DNA of 64,000 nt from Synechococcus sp. LTW-R (GCF_014217875.1 NZ_CP059060.1:1364001-1428000), one strand, 5' to 3'; shown: positions 49,421-60,084, numbered from the stretch's first letter. Numbers and translations: made by a program. Notes: generated by a model from the letters alone, not told the origin.

Positions 49421-49885
49421 TCAGGACTCCACGGTGGTGGCGGCCGCGGCGGCAGCCTGGGCAGCTTCCTGATCCGCCAGGGTCAGGAACTTGGTCTTCA
49501 CGGGCAGCTTGTACTGCGCCAGGCGCATGGCCTCTTTGGCGATCTCGGGGGTGATGTCGGCACCGCCCATCTCAAAGAGGATGCGGCCGGGCTTGATCAC
49601 AGCCACCCAGAACTCCGGATTGCCCTTACCGGAACCCATACGGGTTTCAGCGGGGCGCATGGTCACCGGCTTGTCGGGGAAGATCCGGATCCAGATCTTT
49701 CCGCCCCGCTTGACGTAGCGGGTCATGGCACGGCGGCTGGCCTCAATCTGACGGGAGGTGATCCACCCGCACTCTTGGGCCTGCAGAGCGAACTCACCGA
49801 AGGCGATGGTGTTGCCACGGGTGGCGACACCGCGCATGCGGCCGCGCTGCTGCTTACGGAATTTGACGCGTCTTGGACTCAGCAT
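49421..49885 (-). CDS. rplP: 50S ribosomal protein L16
   Basis: 154 residues, [20 protein letters not shown] at the start and [20 protein letters not shown]. An Ala-rich tail of about 15 residues is longer than in E. coli. Confidence 0.97.
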   Translation of the reverse strand: MLSPRRVKFRKQQRGRMRGVATRGNTIAFGEFALQAQECGWITSRQIEASRRAMTRYVKRGGKIWIRIFPDKPVTMRPAETRMGSGKGNPEFWVAVIKPGRILFEMGGADITPEIAKEAMRLAQYKLPVKTKFLTLADQEAAQAAAAAATTVES

Positions 49886-49901
49886 GGTTCAGGCCTCCTG
49901 A

Positions 49902-50630
49902 TCACTCTTCGTTCGAACGGTCTTCGAACTGTTGGGGCCGACGGCTAGCGCGGCGCTTCGGACTTGCACCCACGGGCACTTTGTCCTGGCTGCCGGGAAG
50001 CACTTCGCCTTTGAAGACCCAAACCTTGATGCCCAGCACCCCGTAGGTAGTGGTGGCCACTTTGGTTGCGTAGTCGATGTCGGCGCGGAGGGTGTGCAGG
50101 GGCACCCGACCTTCACGGCTCCACTCGGTACGGGCAATTTCTGCACCGTTGAGGCGGCCGCTGACCTGAAGCTTCATGCCCAGGACACCGGCGCGCTGAG
50201 CGCGCTGGATGGCCATACGCATGACGCGACGGAAAGCAACGCGCTTCTCGAGCTGTTGAGCGATGTACTCAGCCAGCAGGAAAGCGTCCGCGTCAACGCG
50301 CTCTACTTCAACCACGTTGATCCGCACCTGACGGGCGGAGTCACCGATGGTCTTCTGGATGCCGCTGCGCAGCTCTTCGATACCGCTGCCCTGGCGGCCG
50401 ACGAGAACGCCGGGGCGGGCAGTTTTGAGTTCAACCTCGAGCTGATCGGCCTTACGGGCGATCACAACGTCGCTGATGCCAGCGGCGCCGTACTTCTTGT
50501 GGATGAACTTACGGATCTGATCGTCTTCCTTCAGGAGAGACGGATAGGTCTTGCTGGGGGCGTACCAGCGGGACCGGTGTTCCTGGGTGATCCCCAGGCG
50601 CAAGCCGGTTGGATGGATCTTGTGTCCCAT
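49902..50630 (-). CDS. rpsC: 30S ribosomal protein S3
   Basis: 242 residues from the ATG at 50630: [22 protein letters not shown] domain with [19 protein letters not shown]. The in-frame ATG at 50723 would overlap rplV and is not conserved. Confidence 0.97.
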   Translation of the reverse strand: MGHKIHPTGLRLGITQEHRSRWYAPSKTYPSLLKEDDQIRKFIHKKYGAAGISDVVIARKADQLEVELKTARPGVLVGRQGSGIEELRSGIQKTIGDSARQVRINVVEVERVDADAFLLAEYIAQQLEKRVAFRRVMRMAIQRAQRAGVLGMKLQVSGRLNGAEIARTEWSREGRVPLHTLRADIDYATKVATTTYGVLGIKVWVFKGEVLPGSQDKVPVGASPKRRASRRPQQFEDRSNEE

Positions 50631-50649
50631 CGATCGGTGTCCTCGGGGG

Positions 50650-51003
50650 TCAGGCGGCAGGAGCCACAGCAATGCTGATGTGGCAGGTCTTTTTCTGGAT
50701 CGCGTAGGCGCGACCCTGGGCACGGGGGCGATAGCGCTTCATCACCGGACCCATGTCCGCCGTGGCGGAGGAGATCACGAGGGAAGCGGGATCGAGACCC
50801 AGGTTGTGCTCGGCGTTGGCTACGGCGCTGCGCAGGACCTTGGTGATCGGACCCGTGGAGCGGTAGGGCATGAACTCGAGCATGATCAGCGCGTCGCGAT
50901 AGCTGCGACCGCGGATCTGATCGAGAACCCGGCGAACCTTGGACACGGAGCCGCGGATGTAGCGGCCGTGTGCCTGAGCTGTCGTGGATGAGGTGTTTGC
51001 CAT
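50650..51003 (-). CDS. rplV: 50S ribosomal protein L22
   Basis: 117 residues from the ATG at 51003, with [20 protein letters not shown] and the exit-tunnel loop region [20 protein letters not shown]. The upstream ATG at 51063 lies inside rpsS. Confidence 0.96.
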   Translation of the reverse strand: MANTSSTTAQAHGRYIRGSVSKVRRVLDQIRGRSYRDALIMLEFMPYRSTGPITKVLRSAVANAEHNLGLDPASLVISSATADMGPVMKRYRPRAQGRAYAIQKKTCHISIAVAPAA

Positions 51004-51007
51004 GTCC

Positions 51008-51283
51008 TCAGCGGCCTCCTTTCTTGTCCTTGATGTGGCCGCGGAAGTTGCGCGTCGGCGCAAATTCCCCCAGCTTGTGGCCCACCATCTGCTCAGTCAC
51101 ATAGACGGGCACATGGGCCTTGCCGTTGTGAACGGCAATGGTGTGGCCGATCATCATCGGCAGGATCGTGGAAGCACGTGACCAGGTCTTGATCACGGAC
51201 TTGTCGTCGGCGGCGTTCTGCTTCTCAACCTTGCGCAGAAGGCTGTCGGCAATGAACGGACCTTTTTTGAGTGAACGTCCCAT
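51008..51283 (-). CDS. rpsS: 30S ribosomal protein S19
   Basis: 91 residues, [20 protein letters not shown] at the start and [20 protein letters not shown] near the end. Gap of 35 bases from rplB. Confidence 0.97.
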   Translation of the reverse strand: MGRSLKKGPFIADSLLRKVEKQNAADDKSVIKTWSRASTILPMMIGHTIAVHNGKAHVPVYVTEQMVGHKLGEFAPTRNFRGHIKDKKGGR

Positions 51284-51318
51284 AGCGGTTTAAACGAACA
51301 GCAAAGCGGTGAGGTTGA

Positions 51319-52182
51319 TCAGGAATCGCGTCCGCCACGGCTCCGCTTGGAGGTGCGGCGACGTTTCCGGAGCACAAACCGATTGCTGGGTTTGTTCCGC
51401 TTGCGGGTCTTGAGGCCCAGAGCAGGCTTGCCCCAAGGGGTGACAGGGCCAGAACGGCCGATCGGAGCGCGGCCCTCGCCACCACCGTGGGGGTGATCGC
51501 AGGGGTTCATCACGCTGCCTCGGACCTGAGGGCGACGACCCAGCCAGCGGCGACGGCCGGCCTTACCGAGGCTGGTGTTACGAACCTCGGAGTTGCCCAC
51601 TTCGCCGATGGTGGCGTAGCACTCACGGCGCACCAGGCGCACCTCGGTGGAGGGCAGCTTGAGGGCGACGTAGTCACCTTCTTTGGCCATCACCTGGGCG
51701 CTGGCACCAGCGGTACGAACCATCTGGCCGCCGCGACCGGCGTAGAGCTCAACGCAGTGAACGCTGGAGCCCAGGGGGATCGCCGAGAGGGGCAGGGCGT
51801 TGCCGGTCTCGATCGGGGCATCGGGTCCGGAAACCACGGTGGAGCCCACGGTCACGCCAGCCGGAGCCAGGATGTAGCGCTTCTCGCCATCGGCGTAGAA
51901 GAGCAAGGCCAGGCGGGCGTTGCGGTGGGGGTCGTAGTGGATCGCTGCCACCTTCGCGACCACGCCGTGCTTGTTGCGGCGGAAGTCAACGAGGCGATAG
52001 AGGCGCTTGTGGCCACCGCCGCGATGGCGGCAGGTGATCACACCACGGTTGTTGCGACCTTTGCGTTGGTGCTTGGCCACCACCAGGCCCCGTTCACGAC
52101 CGCGACCGGTGACTTCAGCGAAATCGCTGGCGACACGGGTACGGGTGCCGGGGGTGATGGGGCGGTACTTACGGATTCCCAT
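51319..52182 (-). CDS. rplB: 50S ribosomal protein L2
   Basis: 287 residues with [20 protein letters not shown] near the N terminus and the peptidyl-transferase-near His in [20 protein letters not shown]. Usual length. Confidence 0.98.
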   Translation of the reverse strand: MGIRKYRPITPGTRTRVASDFAEVTGRGRERGLVVAKHQRKGRNNRGVITCRHRGGGHKRLYRLVDFRRNKHGVVAKVAAIHYDPHRNARLALLFYADGEKRYILAPAGVTVGSTVVSGPDAPIETGNALPLSAIPLGSSVHCVELYAGRGGQMVRTAGASAQVMAKEGDYVALKLPSTEVRLVRRECYATIGEVGNSEVRNTSLGKAGRRRWLGRRPQVRGSVMNPCDHPHGGGEGRAPIGRSGPVTPWGKPALGLKTRKRNKPSNRFVLRKRRRTSKRSRGGRDS

Positions 52183-52197
52183 AGTTCTTCAGACCCC

Positions 52198-52500
52198 TCA
52201 GGCTTCAGGGAACAGCTGGATGGCATTGCCATCGGCAAGGCGAACCACAGCCTTCTTCACCTGGGCACGCTTGCCGGCGAATCGGCCCACGCGGCGGGCG
52301 CGGCGAGGGGGGTTCATGGTGCTCACACCAACGACTTTGACGTCGAACAGTTGCTCAACGGCAGCCTTGATGTCGGGCTTAGCGGCCCGATGGTCCACCT
52401 CGAAGGTGTACTGATTGAGCTCGATGGCGCGGGTGGCCTTCTCAGTAATCAGGGGCCGACGGATCACATCCGCCAGGCGACCTTGAAAGCGTTCAGTCAT
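52198..52500 (-). CDS. rplW: 50S ribosomal protein L23
   Basis: 100 residues with [20 protein letters not shown] and the 23S-binding tail. Docking site for trigger factor and SRP. Its start overlaps the rplD stop by 8 bases. Confidence 0.97.
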   Translation of the reverse strand: MTERFQGRLADVIRRPLITEKATRAIELNQYTFEVDHRAAKPDIKAAVEQLFDVKVVGVSTMNPPRRARRVGRFAGKRAQVKKAVVRLADGNAIQLFPEA

Positions 52501-53128
52501 CGCCGTAGACCTCCTGAATCTTCGCGAGTGCTTCCTCGCTCACCACCAAGGAATTGGCGTGGAGCAGGTCGAACACGTTGAGCTGATCAGCGGCGATCAG
52601 CTTCACCTTTTCGAGGTTGCGCACGGAGCGGCGCACCACCTCGCTGGGGGCATCCAGCACCACCAGCACCTTGGAGCCATCGGCGATACCGAAGCGGCTC
52701 AGGGCAGCGGTGATTTCTTTGGTCTTCGGGGTTTCGAGACCCGAAGCAAAGCCCTTCACCACGGTGATATCAGCGGCGCGGCTCATCAGCGCAGTGCGCA
52801 GAGCCAGACGACGCTCCTTGCGGTTCATCGCAATGGTGTAGCTGCGGGGCTTGGGCCCGAACACCACACCACCACCGGGACGCAGGGGAGTCCGGATCGA
52901 ACCCTGACGGGCGCGACCGGTGCCCTTCTGCTTGTAGGGCTTGCGGCCACCGCCGGCCACCTCAGCGCGGGTGAGGGTGCTGGCCGTGCCCTGACGGACA
53001 TTGGCGAGCTGACGCACCACAGCGCGGTGCACCAGATCGTTAGCGGAGCTTTCCTTAGCGACTTTCAGGTCAAGGCTGGCCTTGCCGGCCTCTTTGCCTT
53101 GCCAGTCGCGAACAACACAGTTAGCCAT
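52493..53128 (-). CDS. rplD: 50S ribosomal protein L4
   Basis: 211 residues. The exit-tunnel loop is [20 protein letters not shown]. It follows rplC by 11 bases and overlaps rplW by 8. In E. coli L4 represses its own operon; whether it does here is unknown. Confidence 0.97.
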   Translation of the reverse strand: MANCVVRDWQGKEAGKASLDLKVAKESSANDLVHRAVVRQLANVRQGTASTLTRAEVAGGGRKPYKQKGTGRARQGSIRTPLRPGGGVVFGPKPRSYTIAMNRKERRLALRTALMSRAADITVVKGFASGLETPKTKEITAALSRFGIADGSKVLVVLDAPSEVVRRSVRNLEKVKLIAADQLNVFDLLHANSLVVSEEALAKIQEVYGDD

Positions 53129-53139
53129 CTCTGTCCTCC

Positions 53140-53787
53140 TCAGTTCGCGGCTTTGGCGCCCACCCGCTTAGCGGGGAGGATGTTCAGCAGGGCACCGGGC
53201 TTGCCGGGAACCGAGCCTTTCACCACGAGCAGGTTGCGCTCAGCATCCACTTTGAGGATGGTGAGACCGCGGGTGGTGATCTGCTTGCCGCCGTAGCGAC
53301 CAGCCATGCGCTTGCCGGGGTACACGCGGCCGGGGGTCGTACCGGCGCCGGTGGAACCAGGCTCGCGGTGGTTCTTCGAACCGTGGGTCATGGGGCCGCG
53401 GCTGAAGCCGTGGCGCTTCTGGTAACCAGCGAAACCACGACCAATGGTGTCGCCGCTCACATCGACCTTCTGGCCCGCCTCAAAGGCGGCCACGGTGACG
53501 GCACCACCAAGTTCCAGACCGTCGACGGTATCGACGCGGTATTCCTTGAGGTGGCGCAGCAGCTCGTCGCCCGACTTAGCCAGGTGGCCCTTGGCGGGCT
53601 TGCTGACGAGCTTGTCGCGGATATCACCGAAGCCCAGCTGAACGGCGGTGTAGCCGTCGGTGCTGTCGGTTTTGAGTTGGGTAATGCGGCAAGGACCTGC
53701 CTCGATCACGGTGACCGGGATGGCCCTGCCTTCGTCGTCGAAGAACTGGGACATGCCCAGTTTCTTCCCAAGAATGCCGATGGACAT
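53140..53787 (-). CDS. rplC: 50S ribosomal protein L3
   Basis: 215 residues, [20 protein letters not shown] at the start and [20 protein letters not shown] in the middle loop. It is the first gene of the supercluster; S10 (rpsJ) is elsewhere, as in other cyanobacteria. There is no Shine-Dalgarno sequence: the bases just before the ATG read CTCCCTCCTT, the reverse complement of one. Confidence 0.97.
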   Translation of the reverse strand: MSIGILGKKLGMSQFFDDEGRAIPVTVIEAGPCRITQLKTDSTDGYTAVQLGFGDIRDKLVSKPAKGHLAKSGDELLRHLKEYRVDTVDGLELGGAVTVAAFEAGQKVDVSGDTIGRGFAGYQKRHGFSRGPMTHGSKNHREPGSTGAGTTPGRVYPGKRMAGRYGGKQITTRGLTILKVDAERNLLVVKGSVPGKPGALLNILPAKRVGAKAAN

Positions 53788-54178
53788 AAGGAGGGAGATA
53801 CGCCAGCTGGACCACCACTCGCGGGGAGCGGCGTTACTGAATCGAGTGACGCAAGTAACCGATTGAGCTGAAATTTCCGGCTAAACCGGAACTGCAGTGG
53901 ACCAATGCGGCGGAGCTAGCGACTCGAATCAGTGGGGGCTGGGACTTGCTCAGAAGAAGGAGCCAGAGGCGACTTCGAGGTTGAGCAGTATCCCGGCGAC
54001 TCATAAGAGCCACACGGGCCCGGGAAGGCCGCCACCACTGGCGACCTTGTGCATTGCCCTGGAGGCCCGGCTAGCGGACGGGCACAGTTGCAATTGCACA
54101 AGCGAACACCATACCTCAGCGCTTAACACCCTTCCCCTGCGATCAGCTGCCAGACTTCCCGAAGCGCTGATCCGCCCC
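53788..54178. promoter_or_regulatory. Divergent control region between rplC and ndhN
   Basis: A 391-base stretch without a supported gene, between the first gene of the ribosomal protein cluster and ndhN. It must contain the promoter of the cluster on the minus strand and probably one for ndhN. I see no clear -35/-10 pair. A frame running into ndhN from 53897 is open, but its first 94 codons have no protein-like character. The hairpin TTTCCGG-CTAAA-CCGGAA lies at about 53873-53890. Confidence 0.55.
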
Positions 54179-54646
54179 ATGCCCCTCCTGCTCACCGGCC
54201 GCGGTTTCCGCCAGGAGCTGGAGCGGGCGGGTGCCCTCGCGTTGTATGCCCCGTTAGAAGGTGGCGCCGAAACCCGCTTGCTCCGCCGGATGCGGGCCGC
54301 CGGCTACCGCGCCCAGCTGACCTCCGCCCGTGGCCTCGGAGATCCCGAAGCCTTCCTGCTCCAGTCCCACGGCGTCCGTCCGCCCCACCTTGGACACCAA
54401 AGCGTCGGTCGCGGCGCAGCCGTTGGCGAGGTGCAGATGGCGACCCCGCAGCTGGGTCACCTCTTTGAGGGAACGGTCCCGGTCCTGCTCTGGCTCCTGG
54501 AGGGCCAGGTCCTCTCCACCGGCGAACTCCAGGCCCTGATCAACCTGACCGAACGGGAACCCCGGCTGAAGATCGTGGTCGAGATGGGCGGCGCCCGTGC
54601 CCTGCGCTGGCAGCCCCTGAGCTCTGTTCTGACCGCAGCCGCTTGA
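54179..54646 (+). CDS. ndhN: NAD(P)H-quinone oxidoreductase subunit N
   Basis: Peripheral subunit of the cyanobacterial NDH-1 complex, which carries electrons from ferredoxin to plastoquinone. The 155-residue protein starts [20 protein letters not shown] and has [20 protein letters not shown], both typical. The ATG at 54179 was chosen over the upstream frame because the family begins here. Its stop overlaps the TTG start of ldpA, a coupling known from other cyanobacteria. Confidence 0.95.
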   Translation: MPLLLTGRGFRQELERAGALALYAPLEGGAETRLLRRMRAAGYRAQLTSARGLGDPEAFLLQSHGVRPPHLGHQSVGRGAAVGEVQMATPQLGHLFEGTVPVLLWLLEGQVLSTGELQALINLTEREPRLKIVVEMGGARALRWQPLSSVLTAAA

Positions 54647-55659
54647 GCCCAAACGCGGCCCTTCAAAGCGGCCGCTGGGTCAAGTTGATTTGCGGAGCTG
54701 GCAACCAGGACCTGGTGTCCATTGAAGACCTCTGCGCGCTCTACACCGCGGCAGGGGTCCACTGCATTGACATTGCCGCCGACACCGGCGTGGCGGAGGC
54801 CGCAAGGCGCGGGATGAACTGGGCCCTCGCCCGGGGAGCCCAGCGGCCCTGGCTGATGGTCAGCCTTAGCGACGGGGCAGACCCCCACTTCCGCAAGGCG
54901 AGCTTTGACCCCAGCCGTTGTCCCAGCGATTGCCCCAGGCCCTGTCAAAAGGTCTGCCCGGCCTTAGCCATTGAGGACCACGGTGGCGTCCTGACCGAGC
55001 GCTGCTACGGCTGTGGCCGCTGCCTGCCCGCTTGCCCCTTGGGACTGATTGAGGACCACCAACAGTGGCTCGATGCCGAAGCGGTCCCGGAACTGCTGCG
55101 GACCATCGCCCCTGATGCGGTGGAGCTCCACACCCAAGCGGGCCGGCAAACGGCCTTTGAAGCGCGGCTTAACCAGCTCAAGACCAGCGGCATTCCGCTG
55201 CAGCGCGTTGCGGTCAGCTGCGGGCTCGAGCGGGGCGCCGGCAGCGAGCAGGCCCCAGCCCTCAGCCCGCAGGAGCTCGCCGCAGAACTCTGGCTTCGCT
55301 TTTACGCCCTGCGCCGGGCGGGCTACCGGCCGCTCTGGCAGATCGATGGCCGGCCCATGAGCGGTGATGTCGGAGCGGGAACGGCTCGCTCCGCCGTGAA
55401 GTTGCTGGAGGCGATCACCCCCTGGGCGCCGCCAGGCCCGCTGCAACTGGCGGGAGGAACCAACGCCAAAACCATTGCGCTGCTGCCGCCCCACGCCCGA
55501 GCCGCTGGGGTGGCGTTTGGCGGCATGGCCCGCAGCCTGCTGCAACCCTGGCTGCAGGACGCGGAGGAGCGCGGCCAACCGCTCCGGGAGATCCCGGCCC
55601 TCGAAGCGGTCGCCAGCCGGAGCGTGAGGGCTTTAATCCAACCCTGGCTCGAGCGCTAA
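54643..55659 (+). CDS. ldpA: Iron-sulfur clock-input protein LdpA
   Basis: Redox-sensing protein that passes light information to the circadian clock in Synechococcus elongatus. Two four-cysteine sets for [4Fe-4S] clusters are present: Cys93, 97, 101, 105 ([13 protein letters not shown]) and Cys121, 124, 127, 131 ([11 protein letters not shown]). 338 residues, TTG start at 54643 overlapping the ndhN stop. Picocyanobacteria often keep ldpA even when clock parts are reduced; its partner genes are not in this window. Confidence 0.93.
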   Translation: MSPNAALQSGRWVKLICGAGNQDLVSIEDLCALYTAAGVHCIDIAADTGVAEAARRGMNWALARGAQRPWLMVSLSDGADPHFRKASFDPSRCPSDCPRPCQKVCPALAIEDHGGVLTERCYGCGRCLPACPLGLIEDHQQWLDAEAVPELLRTIAPDAVELHTQAGRQTAFEARLNQLKTSGIPLQRVAVSCGLERGAGSEQAPALSPQELAAELWLRFYALRRAGYRPLWQIDGRPMSGDVGAGTARSAVKLLEAITPWAPPGPLQLAGGTNAKTIALLPPHARAAGVAFGGMARSLLQPWLQDAEERGQPLREIPALEAVASRSVRALIQPWLER

Positions 55660-55675
55660 TCGCTAGAACGCCCCC

Positions 55676-57346
55676 ATGGCTTCAAGCCCGCAACGCATCA
55701 CCGACGACCTCGATCGACTGCTCGAGGTCCTTCCCGAGGCGGTCCGAGGGGCCCTGGCTCCGGCGGAGGCCCGCGACCAGCTGCTCGAGGTCGTGCTGGA
55801 TCTGGGCCGGATCCCCGAGGCCCGCTACCCGGGACGCGCCGTCGCCCTCGGGGAAGCCCCCATGGAACGCAGTGACCTGGCCGCCGTTGTCGCCCAACTC
55901 AGCTCCTTTGGAGGCGACAACCGCGCTGGGATTGAGCGGACCCTGCACCGCATCAGCGCCATTCGCAACCGCAGCGGCGATGTCGTTGGACTGACCTGCC
56001 GGGTCGGGCGGGCGGTCTTCGGCACCGTGGCCATGGTGCGCGACCTGATGGATTGCGGTCAGTCCCTCCTGCTGATGGGACGCCCAGGGGTCGGCAAGAC
56101 GACCGCCCTGCGCGAAATCGCCCGTGTTCTCGCGGATGAGCTGGAGAAACGGGTCGTGGTGATCGACACCAGCAACGAGATCGCTGGGGATGGGGACATC
56201 CCGCACCCCGCGATCGGACGGGCGCGACGGATGCAGGTGACCCGGCCTGAGCTGCAGCACCAGGTGATGATCGAGGCCGTCGAAAACCACATGCCCGAGG
56301 TCATCGTCATCGATGAGATCGGGACCGAACTGGAGGCCCAGGCAGCGCGCACCATTGCCGAGCGGGGCGTGATGTTGGTGGCGACCGCCCACGGCAATGA
56401 GCTAGCCAATCTGGTCAAGAACCCTACCCTCAGCGACCTGGTGGGCGGCATCGAGTCGGTCACCCTGGGCGATGAGGAAGCCCGCCGCCGCCGCACCCAA
56501 AAGACCGTTCTTGAACGGGCCGCGGAACCGACCTTCCCCCTGGCCGTGGAAATGCACAGCCGCGACCGCTGGCTGGTGCACCGCGATGTCGCCCGCACGG
56601 TGGATCTACTGCTGCGGGGTCAACTGCCGCGTCCCCAGGTCCGGCAACTCGATGCCGAGGGGCGACTGCAGCTCAGCGAACCGGTGGCGCACGCCAGCAG
56701 CAGCCCCAAACCACCACCACTGCGGCGCCTGCAGGACGCCTCAGTGGTTTCCAGTGGGGTCTCCAGCCAGCCGCCCCTCGCCCGGCGCCCCCTGCCGGAC
56801 CCGGAGGCAAGCAAAACACCCAAGGCAGCGGTCCCAGAACAACCCCTGCATCTCTTCAACGCGGGGCTCAGCGAGCCCTTGATCGAGCAGGCGATCCGCG
56901 GCCGACGCCTGCCTGTGCAACTCGTGGAGGAAGTCGAGGAAGCCGATGTGGTTCTGGCCGCTAGGCAACAGCTGGGGCACCGCCCTGAGCTGCGCCGGCG
57001 CGCCCAGGACGCGGGCCTGCCAATCCTCGTGATCAAAGCCGACACCCTTCCGCAGATTCAGCGCGGACTGGAGCGCTTGCTGCAGCGCCGTGACGATCGC
57101 CCGGGGGGCGGCGCCGCAACGGAACCCGCACCCGGGAGTAGCCACAGGGACGACGCCTTCGAAGCCCTCGAAGAATGCCGGCTGGCCGTTGAACAGGTCG
57201 TCCTCCCCCAGGGGCAACCGGTGGAATTGCTGCCCCGAACGGAAGCCATCCGAAAGATGCAAGCGGAACTGGCGGCCCGCTACCAACTGACTTCAGCGGA
57301 GTTCGGCAGCGGCAGCCAGCAGCGCCTCAGGCTGTTCCCGCGCTGA
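55676..57346 (+). CDS. Ycf45-type AAA ATPase with R3H domain
   Basis: A ring-type ATPase related to stage III sporulation AA-like proteins, conserved in cyanobacteria and plastids (ycf45). Walker A GRPGVGKTT at residues 135-143 and Walker B EVIVIDEIGTELE near residue 206. After a Ser/Pro-rich linker, the C-terminal part has a small domain and an R3H nucleic-acid-binding segment (PRTEAIRKMQAELAARYQL). Role unknown. It follows ldpA by 16 bases, so ndhN, ldpA and this gene form one unit. Confidence 0.9.
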   Translation: MASSPQRITDDLDRLLEVLPEAVRGALAPAEARDQLLEVVLDLGRIPEARYPGRAVALGEAPMERSDLAAVVAQLSSFGGDNRAGIERTLHRISAIRNRSGDVVGLTCRVGRAVFGTVAMVRDLMDCGQSLLLMGRPGVGKTTALREIARVLADELEKRVVVIDTSNEIAGDGDIPHPAIGRARRMQVTRPELQHQVMIEAVENHMPEVIVIDEIGTELEAQAARTIAERGVMLVATAHGNELANLVKNPTLSDLVGGIESVTLGDEEARRRRTQKTVLERAAEPTFPLAVEMHSRDRWLVHRDVARTVDLLLRGQLPRPQVRQLDAEGRLQLSEPVAHASSSPKPPPLRRLQDASVVSSGVSSQPPLARRPLPDPEASKTPKAAVPEQPLHLFNAGLSEPLIEQAIRGRRLPVQLVEEVEEADVVLAARQQLGHRPELRRRAQDAGLPILVIKADTLPQIQRGLERLLQRRDDRPGGGAATEPAPGSSHRDDAFEALEECRLAVEQVVLPQGQPVELLPRTEAIRKMQAELAARYQLTSAEFGSGSQQRLRLFPR

Positions 57347-57374
57347 GCCAGAGGGCCGAGATGGCCCAGCGAGA

Positions 57375-57405
57375 TTGACGAAGGTCGACCCGTTGTGGGT
57401 AACTA
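57375..57405 (+). promoter_or_regulatory. Candidate promoter of tRNA-Gln
   Basis: TTGACG at 57375-57380 and TAACTA at 57400-57405 are 19 bases apart, about 50 bases before the tRNA. The spacing is longer than ideal. Confidence 0.35.
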
Positions 57406-57455
57406 TCTGAGTGCTCCTGACACCACCAGTTCCTGGGGGTTCTCAAGCAGCGCGT

Positions 57456-57527
57456 TGGGCCGTCGCCAAGTGGTAAGGCAGCGGGTTTTGGTCCCGCCAT
57501 TCCTAGGTTCGAATCCTAGCGGCCCAG
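57456..57527 (+). tRNA. tRNA-Gln (anticodon TTG)
   Basis: 72 bases. Acceptor TGGGCCG pairs with CGGCCCA, discriminator G, with the glutamine-typical weak first pair U1-A72. Anticodon loop TTTTGGT with TTG, T-loop GGTTCGAATCC. No CCA is encoded. Confidence 0.96.
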
Positions 57528-57566
57528 TTTTAAAGATCCAAGCCACTGCAAGGGCTTTGGAGCGTC

Positions 57567-58316
57567 ATGAGCCTCCAACCACTGCTGGTTTTTGATTTTG
57601 ACGGCGTCCTCGTGGACGGGATGCGCGAGTACTGGTGTTGCGCTCGCCGGGCCGCGCTCTTCCTGGCCCCCAGCTGTCAGCTGCCGGAGCTGGCCCCGGA
57701 CGCGTTTGCCGCGCTGCGGCCGCTGATTCACAAGGGTTGGGAGATGGTCCTCGTGGCCCTCGAACTCTCCCGAAGCGACCTGGATGTCGCGCACTACCTC
57801 AGCAACTACGACGGCCACACGCAAGCCGCGCGCGAGCGCTGGGGCTTTTCCCCAGACCAACTGCAAAGCGCCCTCGAGGACCTGCGCAGCGACGCCATCC
57901 AAGCGGACCCCGCGGCTTGGCGAGCCCTGCACAGCCCCTATCCAGGCATCCCCGAGCGCCTGCGCGCCCTCGAGGCCGAAGGCAGCCCCTGGCTGGTGCT
58001 GACCACCAAAGGCGGAGCCTTTGCCCGTGAGCTCCTCAGCGGCTACGGCCTACAGCCCCAGGCGGTCTACGGCCACGAGCACGGCAGCAAGCCAGAGGTC
58101 CTACTGCGGCTCAAGGAACAAGGACGCCCCCTCTGGTTCGTCGAAGACCGCAGGATCACCCTGGAAACCGTTCGCCTGACCCCGGGCCTGGACGCGGTGC
58201 GCTGCTTCCTCGTCTCCTGGGGCTACCTGGGCCCCCAAGACCGGCAGGAGCTGCCGAACGGCATCCAACTGCTGGAGCCGACGCAGTTCCAGCAGCCCTT
58301 GGCGGACTGGCCCTGA
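57567..58316 (+). CDS. HAD-superfamily hydrolase
   Basis: A 249-residue phosphatase-like protein. Motif I is LVFDFDGVLVDGM with the two catalytic Asp, motif II is LVLTTKGG, the motif III lysine is in GSKPEVLLRL, and motif IV is FVEDRRITLETV. A helical cap lies between motifs I and II. Substrate unknown. It starts 39 bases after tRNA-Gln and ends just before the LexA box of recA. Confidence 0.87.
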   Translation: MSLQPLLVFDFDGVLVDGMREYWCCARRAALFLAPSCQLPELAPDAFAALRPLIHKGWEMVLVALELSRSDLDVAHYLSNYDGHTQAARERWGFSPDQLQSALEDLRSDAIQADPAAWRALHSPYPGIPERLRALEAEGSPWLVLTTKGGAFARELLSGYGLQPQAVYGHEHGSKPEVLLRLKEQGRPLWFVEDRRITLETVRLTPGLDAVRCFLVSWGYLGPQDRQELPNGIQLLEPTQFQQPLADWP

Positions 58317-58324
58317 CCCGCTAG

Positions 58325-58338
58325 GGTACGCCTGTACT
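58325..58338. promoter_or_regulatory. LexA-type SOS box upstream of recA
   Basis: GGTACGCCTGTACT: a GTAC-N4-GTAC palindrome that fits the cyanobacterial LexA consensus AGTAC-N4-GTACT at 13 of its positions counting the spacer as free. It lies 130 bases before the recA ATG, in the expected control region. Confidence 0.75.
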
Positions 58339-58467
58339 ACCAGTCAGGGTTCGCTCCGGTGAAACACCTGGCGCCTGGGGTGGCACTTCTTTCTTAGAGG
58401 TCGCCCAGGATGGCTCCACCGAACTGGCCCACCCGCTGCGCGGCCGCTCCTTCAACCCTTTCGCAAT

Positions 58468-59580
58468 ATGCCTGCCGACGACAAGAGCACCAGCGCCTCC
58501 AGCCCTGAGCGGGACAAGGCCCTTGGCCTGGTGCTGAACCAAATCGAGCGCAACTTTGGCAAGGGCTCGATCATGCGCCTGGGGGATGCCTCGCGCATGC
58601 GGATCGAGACCACCCCCACCGGCGCCCTCACCCTCGACCTCGCCCTCGGCGGCGGCTATCCCAAAGGACGGGTCGTTGAGGTCTACGGCCCGGAGAGCTC
58701 GGGCAAAACAACCCTCACCCTGCACGCCATTGCCGAAGTGCAGCGCCGCGGCGGCGTGGCGGCCTTCGTCGACGCTGAGCACGCCCTGGACCCGGTCTAT
58801 GCCGCGGCCCTTGGGGTCGACATCGAAAACCTGCTGGTCTCCCAGCCGGACACCGGCGAGATGGCCCTGGAAATCGTCGACCAACTGGTGCGCTCCGCCG
58901 CCGTTGACATCGTCGTGGTGGACTCCGTGGCCGCCCTCACCCCTCGCTCAGAAATCGAGGGCGAAATGGGCGACCTCGCCGTCGGCAGCCAGGCCCGCCT
59001 GATGAGCCAGGCAATGCGCAAGATCACCGGCAACATCGGCAAGTCCGGTTGCACCGTGATCTTCTTGAACCAGTTGCGTCAAAAGATTGGCGTGACCTAC
59101 GGCAACCCCGAAACCACCACCGGTGGTAACGCCCTGAAGTTCTACGCCTCCGTGCGCCTGGACATCCGACGCATTCAGACCCTCAAGCGCGGCACCGAAG
59201 AATTCGGCATTCGCGCGAAGGTGAAGGTGGCCAAGAACAAGGTGGCTCCGCCCTTCCGCATTGCCGAATTCGACATCCTGTTTGGCCGCGGAATCAGCAC
59301 AGTTGGCTGCCTTCTGGACCTCGCCGAAGAACACGGCGTCGTCGTACGCAAAGGCGCTTGGTACAGCTACGAGGGCGACAACATCGGCCAAGGCCGCGAC
59401 AACACGATCACCTGGCTCGAGCAAAACAGCACCGAAAAAGAAGCGATCGAGGTGAAGGTGCGCCAGAAACTCAGCGAGACCACCGACTCGCTGAAGCCCG
59501 TCGCCACTGCAGCCGCCAAGTTGGCCGCCTCCGGCAGCGCCAGCAGCAGCAAAGAGCAGGCCCTGCCTGCCGCCAGCTGA
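58468..59580 (+). CDS. recA: Recombinase RecA
   Basis: Strand-exchange ATPase for homologous recombination and co-protease for LexA. P-loop GPESSGKTT at residues 74-82; [20 protein letters not shown] carries the L2 DNA-binding loop; [13 protein letters not shown] is the Walker B region. The last 40 residues are Ser/Ala-rich, longer and less acidic than in E. coli. 370 residues. A LexA box upstream suggests damage induction, and a terminator follows. Confidence 0.98.
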   Translation: MPADDKSTSASSPERDKALGLVLNQIERNFGKGSIMRLGDASRMRIETTPTGALTLDLALGGGYPKGRVVEVYGPESSGKTTLTLHAIAEVQRRGGVAAFVDAEHALDPVYAAALGVDIENLLVSQPDTGEMALEIVDQLVRSAAVDIVVVDSVAALTPRSEIEGEMGDLAVGSQARLMSQAMRKITGNIGKSGCTVIFLNQLRQKIGVTYGNPETTTGGNALKFYASVRLDIRRIQTLKRGTEEFGIRAKVKVAKNKVAPPFRIAEFDILFGRGISTVGCLLDLAEEHGVVVRKGAWYSYEGDNIGQGRDNTITWLEQNSTEKEAIEVKVRQKLSETTDSLKPVATAAAKLAASGSASSSKEQALPAAS

Positions 59581-59599
59581 GCCGCTGCAGGCACAAGAA

Positions 59600-59630
59600 A
59601 GCCCCAGGGTGGATCACCCGGGGGCTTTTT
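59600..59630 (+). terminator. recA terminator
   Basis: AGCCCC-GGGTG pairs with CACCC-GGGGCT around GAT with one mismatch; five T follow. It starts 20 bases after the recA stop. Confidence 0.87.
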
Positions 59631-59660
59631 GCTGGAAACGCTTCGAGATCCTGAGCGGAA

Positions 59661-60005
59661 TCAGGAGACCTGAACTTCGGCTGCCGCTGCAGGCTGGGCC
59701 AGAGCGCGGAGATTCGCACTCAGGCGCTCGAGCTCTTGGATGGCTTCGGCTCCCTCCAACTTGACCAGCTCGTGGCCATTGCGGGACTCGACCCAGCTGA
59801 TCCCGAAGTCCGAGACCAAAAAGCGGACCATGTGCTGATCGCCAAGGCTGGCGACAAACGAAGCGCCCTGACCGTCTTGGCCGTCACCGCAGACATAACA
59901 AGTGGCGGCGATTCCTTGGCGCTGCAGGCCATCGGCAAGAGCGCGCAGGCTCATCACCAGGTCTTCAACAACCGATCGGTACTGCTCAGCCAGACGAGCG
60001 AACAT
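59661..60005 (-). CDS. DUF1815 family protein, 114 aa
   Basis: Cyanobacteria-specific protein of unknown function. MFARLAEQYRSVVEDLVMSL, the CYVCG pair region and HMVRFLVSDFGISWVESRNG match the family. Soluble, no membrane segment; a 15-residue Ala-rich tail is extra. It converges with recA. Confidence 0.88.
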   Translation of the reverse strand: MFARLAEQYRSVVEDLVMSLRALADGLQRQGIAATCYVCGDGQDGQGASFVASLGDQHMVRFLVSDFGISWVESRNGHELVKLEGAEAIQELERLSANLRALAQPAAAAEVQVS

Positions 60006-60084
60006 GACCGCTCCAATTAACGATTTGAACGATCCTAATCTTTTCTTCAGATTTGCGCGAACGAAAGAGTTCGCCTCCTGACAA

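Noticed and set aside
37035-53787. Missing rpsN, rpmD, infA and rpsJ in the ribosomal protein cluster
   Set aside because: Their absence from this cluster is usual in cyanobacteria and is not a deletion specific to this genome.
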